Positions 47,309-54,593 of a DNA stretch of 64,000 nucleotides are shown in pieces. The first letter of the stretch is position 1, and every line of letters begins with the position of its first letter. Source of the stretch: a virus; the IMG/VR virus record IMGVR_UViG_3300030118_003002, positions 32,235 through 96,234 of that record; one strand, 5' to 3'. The position numbers and the translations under genes were made by a program. The notes beneath the pieces are model-generated. The model had not been told where the DNA came from, searched no databases, and worked only from the letters and a program-made list of their open reading frames with translations.

Positions 47309-47310
47309 TT

Positions 47311-47502
47311 TAACATTAATTGGCTGATATTATTATTTATACAACCATATGGCTTTGTCCAAATTTTTTATTTTTTATATTAACATTAAAATGCCTGTAT
47401 TTAACGGTTAATTAACCAATATTAACATTTGAAGGTTAATTATTTCGCCATTAAACCGGCATTATTATATGTTTTACAGCCCTCGCCTAATCCGAGATAT
47501 AC
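47311..47502 (+). promoter_or_regulatory. Late-side control region
   Basis: Holds a shortened CATATG copy (AACCATATGGC at 47343-47353), the palindrome GGTTAATTAACC (47406-47417), repeated ATTAACATT words, and a TATA box TTATATG (47465-47471) about 35 bases before the first late gene. It probably controls the switch to the late block. Confidence 0.45.
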
Positions 47503-47727
47503 ATGTCTAGTGCAGATGACATAGAAAGCATGATACAAGGTATTAATCAACAATTAACAGAAATAGTTTCGGATATTAAATCAAATACAAGTAAAAAGAA
47601 CATTACAACCCCTGAAGATAATAAGATTAAGTTAAGAAAAATAGCAAAGAAACTTAAAGAGATTAAATCTAAATTAACAGATGTTTATTCACCAAATACA
47701 CGGCAAACTACATTAAATATTGAATGA
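47503..47727 (+). CDS. 74-residue helical protein, first late gene
   Basis: MSSADDIESMIQGINQQLTEIVSDIK..., coiled-coil-like with a basic second half. TATA box at 47465; short leader without a clear ribosome site. Unlike the genes that follow, it lacks the W-x-x-I-L-K tag. Confidence 0.6.
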   Translation: MSSADDIESMIQGINQQLTEIVSDIKSNTSKKNITTPEDNKIKLRKIAKKLKEIKSKLTDVYSPNTRQTTLNIE

Positions 47728-47864
47728 TTATATTAAATGATTAAGATTTTATTCTGGGAATACATTAATTAATAAAAAAATGCTGACGCTAGTGCCAAAA
47801 AAATTCCGCCACATTTTTTGAAAAATCGTTTTTATTTTAAGCAATAAACAGGAAAAGGATTATT

Positions 47865-48218
47865 ATGACATGGAAAAATATACTAAAAGAAGATGAAGAA
47901 GATTACTATGAATCTGATACAAAAGAAGTAATTAAGGATTTTAACATCGCTAAAAATAACATGGAAGAGATGAAAAAGAGATTTGAAGAAATTGAATCTG
48001 TAGTTGAAGAATATGCAGATTTAGTGCTTAAATTTGATGAAGAAGTTATGAAATTGACAACGCTTCATGATAGGTTGGGATATGAAGGCAAATCTGCTAA
48101 TGAGTTCCGTGATAATGTATTTGAAAAATACAGATATGAAGCGTATGATAATTCTAAAAAGATAAATGCGCCTGTGGAAAAGATAGCAGAAAAATTGTTT
48201 AAACATAGAAGATTTTAA
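47865..48218 (+). CDS. Tagged late protein (MTWKNILK), helical
   Basis: 117 residues. Begins with the shared tag MTWKNILKEDEED, then a long coiled coil ('NMEEMKKRFEEIESVVEEYADLVLKF'). AGGAAAAGG precedes the ATG; a T-rich TATA-like TTTTATTTTAAG lies about 25 bases before it. See the finding on the tag family. Confidence 0.68.
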   Translation: MTWKNILKEDEEDYYESDTKEVIKDFNIAKNNMEEMKKRFEEIESVVEEYADLVLKFDEEVMKLTTLHDRLGYEGKSANEFRDNVFEKYRYEAYDNSKKINAPVEKIAEKLFKHRRF

Positions 48219-48230
48219 GGAGAGATTGAC

Positions 48231-48608
48231 ATGACATGGAAAGAAGTATTAAAATTAGACAGGGCTAAATTAAAGCGAAGGCGAGAAGAAGGAATGAAGT
48301 CAATAGAAGAATTAACTCAACTTCCCGAAGAAGATAGAGCATATATGAGAGGGGCTTTAGCGTCAGATATTGCGGCTGAAGAAATGGTTCATGCTGATGC
48401 TAGAAGGGAAAAAAGAAAGAGAACAGGTCTTTCAACAAAATATGACCAACCTTCGGGAACTCCAAGAAAAAATAGGCCACATAGAATGAAAGAAGAAGAT
48501 AAGCCAAAACCAAGAAAAAGGGCAAGCGAAGAAAGGTTGAGAGAACTAATTCGAAGAAATAAGCCACCTAAAATGGGGAGTAAAGGGTCAGGTTTTAGGG
48601 GACATTGA
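48231..48608 (+). CDS. Tagged late basic protein (MTWKEVLK)
   Basis: 125 residues, very basic ('GTPRKNRPHRMKEEDKPKPR', 'EERLRELIRRNKPPKM'). After the tag it looks disordered with short helices. The charge suggests DNA contact inside the virion. AAGGAGAGAT upstream. Confidence 0.65.
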   Translation: MTWKEVLKLDRAKLKRRREEGMKSIEELTQLPEEDRAYMRGALASDIAAEEMVHADARREKRKRTGLSTKYDQPSGTPRKNRPHRMKEEDKPKPRKRASEERLRELIRRNKPPKMGSKGSGFRGH

Positions 48609-48609
48609 T

Positions 48610-48717
48610 ATGACAAGATGCAAACTACTAGATTCATGGTTAGATGCTAAGTCTAAAGAATTAGACAAGGCAGAAAAGAAAGCAGGTAAGGATTTGTTTA
48701 CAGGTGAGAAGAAATGA
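48610..48717 (+). CDS. 35-residue Lys-rich peptide
   Basis: MTRCKLLDSWLDAKSKELDKAEKKAGKDLFTGEKK: amphipathic, helical, 12 Lys/Arg. Ends in ATGA overlap with the next tagged gene. Confidence 0.5.
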   Translation: MTRCKLLDSWLDAKSKELDKAEKKAGKDLFTGEKK

Positions 48718-48983
48718 GTTGGAAAGACGAGATTAAAAAAGATGTGCCTGAATTTGGCTATCCCAATACTAAAGTTATGCACAGTCCAATGGCAAAAGAC
48801 GCTGATAGAGTATCAGATTTGCTTTCTGAAGCATATAATAGATTGTATGATAATAAAGAATTACAAGAAAAATTCTTACTACTTCATAAAAGTGGCTCAG
48901 ATGGTTTAGATAAAGAAGAAGCAAAAAAGGATTTTGATGAAGGATTCAAAGCACTTGGTATATTCTTGAGTAATTTTAGGTGA
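48714..48983 (+). CDS. Tagged late protein (MSWKDEIK)
   Basis: 89 residues. The tag is followed by an extended stretch and helices 'RVSDLLSEAYNRLYDNKEL', 'DEGFKALGIFLSNF'. Unknown. Confidence 0.65.
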   Translation: MSWKDEIKKDVPEFGYPNTKVMHSPMAKDADRVSDLLSEAYNRLYDNKELQEKFLLLHKSGSDGLDKEEAKKDFDEGFKALGIFLSNFR

Positions 48984-48989
48984 GAAGAA

Positions 48990-49271
48990 ATGAATTGGGA
49001 AGATATAATAAAAAGAAGAAAGATTTCTGATAATGAAAGAAACATAGACCCTAAATCGTTTAGAGAATATGGCATGAGTCCTTCTTATGAAGAACCAACA
49101 TCAGCAAAGGATGATTATTCCACAAGGTCGCCCGAACTACAAAAAGGGGCGCATACCTATCAACAAGGAATAGAAAAAATAGGCAGGTTGTTTATGAAAG
49201 GTAAAATTGATACCAAAAGATATGAACAATTGCGTGATGAATTAAAAGAAATATTTGGGATGGATGATTGA
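48990..49271 (+). CDS. Tagged late protein (MNWEDIIK)
   Basis: 93 residues. After the tag comes a polar segment and a C-terminal helical domain resembling a short SHOCT-like bundle ('GIEKIGRLFMKGKIDTKRYEQLRDELKEIF'). GAGAAGAA upstream. Confidence 0.62.
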   Translation: MNWEDIIKRRKISDNERNIDPKSFREYGMSPSYEEPTSAKDDYSTRSPELQKGAHTYQQGIEKIGRLFMKGKIDTKRYEQLRDELKEIFGMDD

Positions 49272-49272
49272 T

Positions 49273-49635
49273 ATGTCATGGGAAAATATCATCAAAAAAG
49301 ACAATATGTTGACTAATGTTGCTGATGCAACAGAACTAACCGCTATTTATCTTGGAGATGAACTCAATTATGATTATGATGGTAAATTTGCAGGTATGGG
49401 TTTTAGACGACACGCACTGAATTTAATCGCTGATGCTATGAGAGAAGGTAAATCAGATAAAGAAATTAGAGAAATGTTAAATGATGAAATACCGGATAGA
49501 TTAGAAAGGGATGAAAGATTCACAAAAAGACTTGAATTACATAGATTTAATTTCAAAGATATTAATTTCCCAGAAGCAATCAAAGATGCTTTAGACCCCG
49601 AAATAGAATATTTATCACATTTGAGAGATGATTAA
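49273..49635 (+). CDS. Tagged late protein (MSWENIIK)
   Basis: 120 residues; ATG 49273 is chosen so that the tag is N-terminal. Helical: 'ALNLIADAMREGKSDKEIREMLNDEI', then 'EAIKDALDPEIEYL'. Unknown. Confidence 0.65.
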   Translation: MSWENIIKKDNMLTNVADATELTAIYLGDELNYDYDGKFAGMGFRRHALNLIADAMREGKSDKEIREMLNDEIPDRLERDERFTKRLELHRFNFKDINFPEAIKDALDPEIEYLSHLRDD

Positions 49636-49636
49636 A

Positions 49637-49954
49637 ATGAGTTGGTTTGATATTGTAAAAAAGGATTATGAATCCATAACAGAAGAAATATTAGAAGCAG
49701 GGGAGCATTTAGAAAAGTTGAGAAATGAAACTGAAAGTATCAGTCTTAAATTAGGTTTGATGACAAGAGGAAGAACTTATAATATGTTATCAGATGAAGA
49801 AAAGAATGAATGGAGTAAGTTAACTGCTAAATTAAAAAACACTTCTAAAGAATTTCAAAAAACTGCTAGGCTTGCTTTAGAGTTAGTCGAAAGAGCGCAA
49901 ATGTTTTCTGGAAACCCTGATGCTAGCGTTAAATTTATTGATGAAAATATTTGA
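49637..49954 (+). CDS. Tagged late protein (MSWFDIVK)
   Basis: 105 residues; tag then a two-helix coiled coil ('EEILEAGEHLEKLRNETESI', 'LTAKLKNTSKEFQKTARLAL'). ATG 49637. Confidence 0.65.
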   Translation: MSWFDIVKKDYESITEEILEAGEHLEKLRNETESISLKLGLMTRGRTYNMLSDEEKNEWSKLTAKLKNTSKEFQKTARLALELVERAQMFSGNPDASVKFIDENI

Positions 49955-49963
49955 GGGAAACCT

Positions 49964-50260
49964 ATGACATGGCAAACCATTCTGAAAAAGGAAATTACTA
50001 GTTTTTCAGGAATGGCTAGATTAACAGATGTATTAGAAGACCACGAAGAAATACAGAATTCGCTAAGTCATATCCGTAGGAAATTAACAGGCATATTACA
50101 TTCTATAGATAATATAGCCGGAGATACAGAAATTAATGAAACAATTAATGATTTATTAGGTTCTATAAAAGATTTGAAAACTACTATTCAAATGATGGAT
50201 GATTCATACCAAGAAGAACAGGGAATGGCTTGGGGAATGTTACAGGAGGACAATGAATGA
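49964..50260 (+). CDS. Tagged late protein (MTWQTILK)
   Basis: 98 residues; tag then helices 'LTDVLEDHEEIQNSLSHIRR' and 'ETINDLLGSIKDLKTTIQMM'. ATGA overlap with the next gene. Confidence 0.65.
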   Translation: MTWQTILKKEITSFSGMARLTDVLEDHEEIQNSLSHIRRKLTGILHSIDNIAGDTEINETINDLLGSIKDLKTTIQMMDDSYQEEQGMAWGMLQEDNE

Positions 50261-50628
50261 ATTGGTTTAACATTCTCAAAATGATGACTCCTAGAGAGTT
50301 TCTAGAAGCATTAGGTTTAGAAGGTGACATTAAAGGCGGTGTCGGCAAAGGCGGAACTAATATGTCTTTGCACCATGATACAGGATATGTCAAGGTTCGT
50401 CAGAAAGGCGGAGGTAAATACTTCGTTACTGTTGATGGCAAAAAAACCCTTGAAGCATATAGTCTAGGTGAACTATTACAACAGGTAATGTCAGAAATTA
50501 AAAAGCAAGAATCTTCTTATACCGATGTTCTTCTAAGAGAAGCAGGGGCGGTTAGCACTGCTACACCCAACATAATAAATTTAAGATATTCACACAAAAA
50601 GAAGGAGGAAGATGAAGATGCCGAGTAA
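50257..50628 (+). CDS. Tagged late protein (MNWFNILK), beta-rich
   Basis: 123 residues. Tag, 'MTPREFLEALGLEG', then a Gly-rich beta region ('TGYVKVRQKGGGKYFVTVDG') and a Lys/Glu tail. AGGAGGAC upstream. Confidence 0.62.
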   Translation: MNWFNILKMMTPREFLEALGLEGDIKGGVGKGGTNMSLHHDTGYVKVRQKGGGKYFVTVDGKKTLEAYSLGELLQQVMSEIKKQESSYTDVLLREAGAVSTATPNIINLRYSHKKKEEDEDAE

Positions 50629-51736
50629 GAAGAAAGCACGAACAAGTGATGGTTTCGGTAATACTGTTGATAGTCCTACATTAGATTTTATTGCTGATTA
50701 CATAGCATGGGAAACTAAATGTAAGGGAATTAGCGATAAAGATATACAATCAGAAGGAAGAAAAACAAAACAAGGAAAAAGAGCAGTTCCTAATACTTTA
50801 TTCGGTCAATTAGAACAACATGTTACTTCTGCGTATAGGCGGCCTAATTCTCGTAATAAAGGAGATAAAGGAATATTTGAAGTTTTGAAAGATATTGCTA
50901 AGGCTATTAAAGGAAAGAAGGTTTTAACAAAAGACAATCTTGAAGACTTGGAAAAAATACAAGATAAATTAGCAATCTTTGAACAGGCTGGAAGTAAATT
51001 AAATCCTAGAAATATTCTTTTCCATACTCCTGTTTCTTTTGATGAAGTTAAAAGAGGAGGGAAAAAGGTTGTTATTGCGAGCGATGATGAAGAACCTATT
51101 TACGGACATTATGTTGATAAATACTTTGTTGCTAAATATCCAGAAAAGAACTATGAAGTTAAACCTAATTGGTCTAATAAAGCGAAAAATAAAGCAAATC
51201 CTCCATTAGCACAGGCATTATTTGGTGGTGGAGATTTAGGAATTGAGAAAGGTCTTATTGATATTGTTGATGGTGCTATTGAAGAGTTGAAAAAAGAAGG
51301 TATTGACCTATACACTATTGGAGTTAGAAGGGCTAGTGCATTAGCATTGATGGGAGGAGTTAGAAAATGGGTAACTAATAATATAAAGAACCCTAGATTC
51401 TATCCGGAGAATAGTGGTAAAATAAATCTTGGAGCAATAGCAAATGCACTAAGAGCAGAAACATTCACAGTTGCTAGTGAGAAAGAACAAAAATTACTTA
51501 TCTATGCGGCTACAAATAAAAAGATGGAATTTGCTCAAGATATTAAAGAATATAGAATAGGTCAAATAAGCAATCAAGTTATGGGAACTCTCATTAAAGA
51601 AGTAATCGCAAGAGGTCGCCAAGAAAACATTAAAGTTAGAAATGGTTACTATTTGAGATTGAGGGGATTATCAGACCCTCCTTCTGATACATGGAAAGAT
51701 ATTAAAAAATCATGGCAAGACATTTTGAGGTGGTAA
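50618..51736 (+). CDS. 372-residue late protein with a C-terminal copy of the tag
   Basis: MPSKKKARTSDGFGNTVDSP... A mixed alpha/beta protein with a strongly basic start. It ends 'DTWKDIKKSWQDILRW', which repeats the late tag pattern (S-W-Q-D-I-L) at the extreme C-terminus. ATG 50618 is preferred because GGAGG is then eight bases away. Domain not recognised; capsid-related or packaged enzyme are both possible. Confidence 0.6.
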   Translation: MPSKKKARTSDGFGNTVDSPTLDFIADYIAWETKCKGISDKDIQSEGRKTKQGKRAVPNTLFGQLEQHVTSAYRRPNSRNKGDKGIFEVLKDIAKAIKGKKVLTKDNLEDLEKIQDKLAIFEQAGSKLNPRNILFHTPVSFDEVKRGGKKVVIASDDEEPIYGHYVDKYFVAKYPEKNYEVKPNWSNKAKNKANPPLAQALFGGGDLGIEKGLIDIVDGAIEELKKEGIDLYTIGVRRASALALMGGVRKWVTNNIKNPRFYPENSGKINLGAIANALRAETFTVASEKEQKLLIYAATNKKMEFAQDIKEYRIGQISNQVMGTLIKEVIARGRQENIKVRNGYYLRLRGLSDPPSDTWKDIKKSWQDILRW

Positions 51737-51737
51737 A

Positions 51738-52103
51738 ATGAGTTGGGAAGATATAATTAAGATTGGGTATATTCCATCAGATGCAAGAAAAAGAAGCGCA
51801 CCTACTATTAATTGGTTAGATGCTTTTGATAAATTTGGGTTTGATGACGGGGCAGAAAATAAAGGACAAACAGAAGATATTGTTGATTTTTTAGAGGATA
51901 ATAAATATAAATCACATTTAACTTATGCCGGAGGACATAATACTTACATTTCTCGAATAGAAGATTTTGATGGAGAGAAAGTATATCCAATAGAAGGAGA
52001 GAGTTCTCGTTATGGGAAAAGACGATTTTTCCCGCCTAAACTTCTAAAACTGTTAGATGGTAAATATGGTAAATCAACGAAGTCAGAACACATTAAGAGT
52101 TGA
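51738..52103 (+). CDS. Tagged late protein (MSWEDIIK)
   Basis: 121 residues; tag, then 'TINWLDAFDKFGFDDG', 'EDIVDFLEDNKYKSHLTYAGG' and a basic end. Possibly an alpha/beta DNA- or nucleotide-binding domain. Starts one base after the previous stop. Confidence 0.62.
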   Translation: MSWEDIIKIGYIPSDARKRSAPTINWLDAFDKFGFDDGAENKGQTEDIVDFLEDNKYKSHLTYAGGHNTYISRIEDFDGEKVYPIEGESSRYGKRRFFPPKLLKLLDGKYGKSTKSEHIKS

Positions 52104-52108
52104 TTAAA

Positions 52109-52765
52109 ATGATAACCCGTAAACGATGTTCTGTTTGTCAACATGACGATAGAGAAGAAATTGAAGCCGCATTAGAAGGTGGATTTACTTCTTGTGATGA
52201 TATGGATAAAAGATATAATTGGCGAAGCGGTTCATCAGCCCAACACATGAGAAATCATATGGGAGATTATACCAACAGTAGTAATCCAAAATGTAAATTA
52301 TGCACAGACCCAATGAGGAAGCATTACGAACAGGCACTTTCAGAAGGTAATATTACCGTTGAGGGAGTTTCACAGGCTCTTGAAGTTACTAAAGAGCAGG
52401 TGCAAAGGCACATGAAGCACCACTTAGCACCATTGGTTCAGCAATCTGCTGCCACAATGATAGCGAAAAAAGAAGTAAATGAGATTGATTTGCTAAGTGC
52501 TAACATACAAAGATTAGATTCCAAGTTAGACGAGTTGTTCAGAAATACAGAACTAGAACCAAGAGAGATAGATAGTTTGACTAAACTCGCAAAAGAAGTT
52601 AGAGAGTCTTTGAGGTATCTTTTAGAATTTAAAGGCAAACTTGTTCACAAGAGACAAGACACAATTATTGTCGCACAAATGCAGATTGTTCAAGAAGTCT
52701 TAGCACAGAATAATCCTGAGATTTGGCTTGAAATTAAAAAGAAAATGCAGGAGAAATTACAATGA
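52109..52765 (+). CDS. Zinc-finger protein, candidate small terminase
   Basis: 219 residues. Two similar finger units: 'RCSVCQHDDREEIEAALEGG...HMRNHMGDY' and 'KCKLCTDPMRKHYEQALSEG...QRHMKHHLAPL', each CxxC with His pairs and an HTH-like helix between. The C-terminal half is a coiled coil followed by 'AQMQIVQEVLAQNNPEIWLEIKK'. DNA binding plus an oligomerisation coil and location in the packaging module suit a small terminase. Not proven. No tag. Confidence 0.5.
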   Translation: MITRKRCSVCQHDDREEIEAALEGGFTSCDDMDKRYNWRSGSSAQHMRNHMGDYTNSSNPKCKLCTDPMRKHYEQALSEGNITVEGVSQALEVTKEQVQRHMKHHLAPLVQQSAATMIAKKEVNEIDLLSANIQRLDSKLDELFRNTELEPREIDSLTKLAKEVRESLRYLLEFKGKLVHKRQDTIIVAQMQIVQEVLAQNNPEIWLEIKKKMQEKLQ

Positions 52766-52989
52766 GTTGGAAAGATATATTAAAAGAAGAAATAAAACAC
52801 TATAACAAATTACCAAACGATATGCCCGAAGCAACGAAGTATGATTTTGCCGTTGATAAAGGAGAAGAGAAAGCAAGATTGGCTTTTGCTAAAGAAATAC
52901 TTGAAGAAGAATTTAGCAGTAAAACCCATAAAATAATAAGTTATAATGACCCTTACGACCAAATGTTTTACAGGATTGTTGAAAGATAA
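52762..52989 (+). CDS. Tagged late protein (MSWKDILK)
   Basis: 75 residues; tag, then 'EKARLAFAKEILEEEFSSKTHKI'. ATGA overlap with the zinc-finger gene. GGAGAAATTACAATG start cassette. Confidence 0.62.
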   Translation: MSWKDILKEEIKHYNKLPNDMPEATKYDFAVDKGEEKARLAFAKEILEEEFSSKTHKIISYNDPYDQMFYRIVER

Positions 52990-53001
52990 GGAGGAATTAC
53001 A

Positions 53002-53427
53002 ATGAGTTGGAAAGAAATAGTAAAAGCACCTACGCCAAACTATCAAAAGAAAAGGTTTATTAGAAGGGGCGAGTCAAAGTATAGTGTAATTGATGGTAGT
53101 TTAATGGCAGAGATAGTTAAAGGATTAGGACTACCCGAAAAAGACGAAGATGGGGATAAGATTCAATATGAAGAAGATTATGATTATTTAGACTTAGATA
53201 TTTCCGCAGATATTGATTCCCCTGACATTACTATCACAGTTAAACCTAAAGGAAAAATTAGTATTTATAAATCCGAAGACACTATCACTCCGGTATATAC
53301 TTTCAAGGAAGATGAAATAATCATGGATGATGCTATTGATATTCCGGTAGGTGAAAAAGTGACTCTAGACTTTGAAATTGTGGATTTTCATAATGGGAAA
53401 TTGTATTTAGAATTGACGGGAAAATAA
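53002..53427 (+). CDS. Tagged late protein (MSWKEIVK), beta-rich
   Basis: 141 residues; tag, basic linker, then a beta-sandwich-like body ('YLDLDISADIDSPDITITVKPKGKI', 'VTLDFEIVDFHNGKLYLEL'). Could be a virion decoration protein. Confidence 0.62.
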   Translation: MSWKEIVKAPTPNYQKKRFIRRGESKYSVIDGSLMAEIVKGLGLPEKDEDGDKIQYEEDYDYLDLDISADIDSPDITITVKPKGKISIYKSEDTITPVYTFKEDEIIMDDAIDIPVGEKVTLDFEIVDFHNGKLYLELTGK

Positions 53428-53445
53428 TACAGGAGGTGAATTACA

Positions 53446-53637
53446 ATGAAAAAAGACATGAATGTGAACAGATATGAAAAAGAAATTATCGCTACGATTG
53501 ATACTTTGAAAGAATTAGTTAGGTCTAAAAATATGCGTATGATAAACAGGGCTTTGTATAAGACAATAGATGATATTACTGCTTTAATAAAATTATACAA
53601 AGAGGCGATAGAGGATGAATTAACGCCTCCCAAATAA
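53446..53637 (+). CDS. 63-residue helical protein (untagged)
   Basis: MKKDMNVNRYEKEIIATIDTLKELV..., two helices. GGAGGTGAATTACAATG start cassette like its tagged neighbours. Confidence 0.58.
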   Translation: MKKDMNVNRYEKEIIATIDTLKELVRSKNMRMINRALYKTIDDITALIKLYKEAIEDELTPPK

Positions 53638-53652
53638 GAAGGAGAGATTACA

Positions 53653-54150
53653 ATGAGTTGGGAAGATATATTGAAAAGAAGCATATTAAATAATCAATTC
53701 TATGCTTTCCAAGAATATTTACAATATGATGCCGAGCCTCCGTTTATAGATTATGAAAATATTAAAGCAAAAGAAGGCGATACTTTAGGAAATCGTTTTA
53801 CTATAAAAGTGAGAAAACCATTGACTAAAAAAATTGAAGTTCAAGAAAGAAAACCCTATCAAGAATCAGTTGCGGAGGCTATTGGAAGAAAGGACTATTA
53901 TTATGAAGAAGGAAAATTATATATTAATAATATTGAAATAGCAGATTATTTTATAGAAGGTGGAGATGAGGGAATAAATATGAGTAAAACTTTATCTGAT
54001 AGTGATATACAAAAAGTGTTTGATTATTTTGTAAATAATATTAGTGAATCTGATTTAAAACAATATAAAGAATACTTACCAGAAGCCTTTGAAGAAGCAC
54101 GAAATATGAGTCAATCACAAGATTTTTGGAGTAGGGCATTTAGAAATTAA
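53653..54150 (+). CDS. Tagged late protein (MSWEDILK)
   Basis: 165 residues; tag, then 'GDTLGNRFTIKVRKPLTKKI' and 'YYYEEGKLYINNIEIADYFIEGG', ending in helices. Alpha/beta. Unknown. Confidence 0.63.
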   Translation: MSWEDILKRSILNNQFYAFQEYLQYDAEPPFIDYENIKAKEGDTLGNRFTIKVRKPLTKKIEVQERKPYQESVAEAIGRKDYYYEEGKLYINNIEIADYFIEGGDEGINMSKTLSDSDIQKVFDYFVNNISESDLKQYKEYLPEAFEEARNMSQSQDFWSRAFRN

Positions 54151-54162
54151 GGAGAAATTACA

Positions 54163-54369
54163 ATGAGTTGGAAAAGCATTATCAAACAGGATTGGAAAGA
54201 TACGGCAAGGGGCGACCTAGATGCTGATGAATCCTTAATTGCTTTTCAACAATCATTGTTTTACATGGAAAAGGTATTAGAAGAATTGAAAAAACCTAAT
54301 CCTAATATTCCGGAATTGATAGAGTTTATCGAATATAATATTCAAACAATAAAGGAGGAGTTAAAATGA
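54163..54369 (+). CDS. Tagged late protein (MSWKSIIK)
   Basis: 68 residues; tag then two helices ('LIAFQQSLFYMEKVLEELKK', 'ELIEFIEYNIQTIKEEL'). Overlaps the next gene. Confidence 0.62.
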   Translation: MSWKSIIKQDWKDTARGDLDADESLIAFQQSLFYMEKVLEELKKPNPNIPELIEFIEYNIQTIKEELK

Positions 54370-54584
54370 GAGAACACCCAAATATTGCTAGAATGAAAAG
54401 AGTTAGAGCGAGAAGAAAACATAAGGAAAATCTTCCTAACCTTATTGAAGAGTATAAAGGACTAATAGAAATGGTAAGGGAAATGAGAAAACAACCCGAA
54501 TACGCTGATAAAAAAGAAAATCTGAATAGAGTCCTAGATACTTTTTCAGAAGGTCTTAAAAAACTAAAAAAGGAATTACAATGA
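54366..54584 (+). CDS. 72-residue basic coiled-coil protein (untagged)
   Basis: MREHPNIARMKRVRARRKHKEN... then helices 'LIEEYKGLIEMVREMRKQP' and 'RVLDTFSEGLKKLKKEL'. Ribosome site GGAGGAG in the end of the previous gene. Confidence 0.58.
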   Translation: MREHPNIARMKRVRARRKHKENLPNLIEEYKGLIEMVREMRKQPEYADKKENLNRVLDTFSEGLKKLKKELQ

Positions 54585-54593
54585 GGTGGTCTA

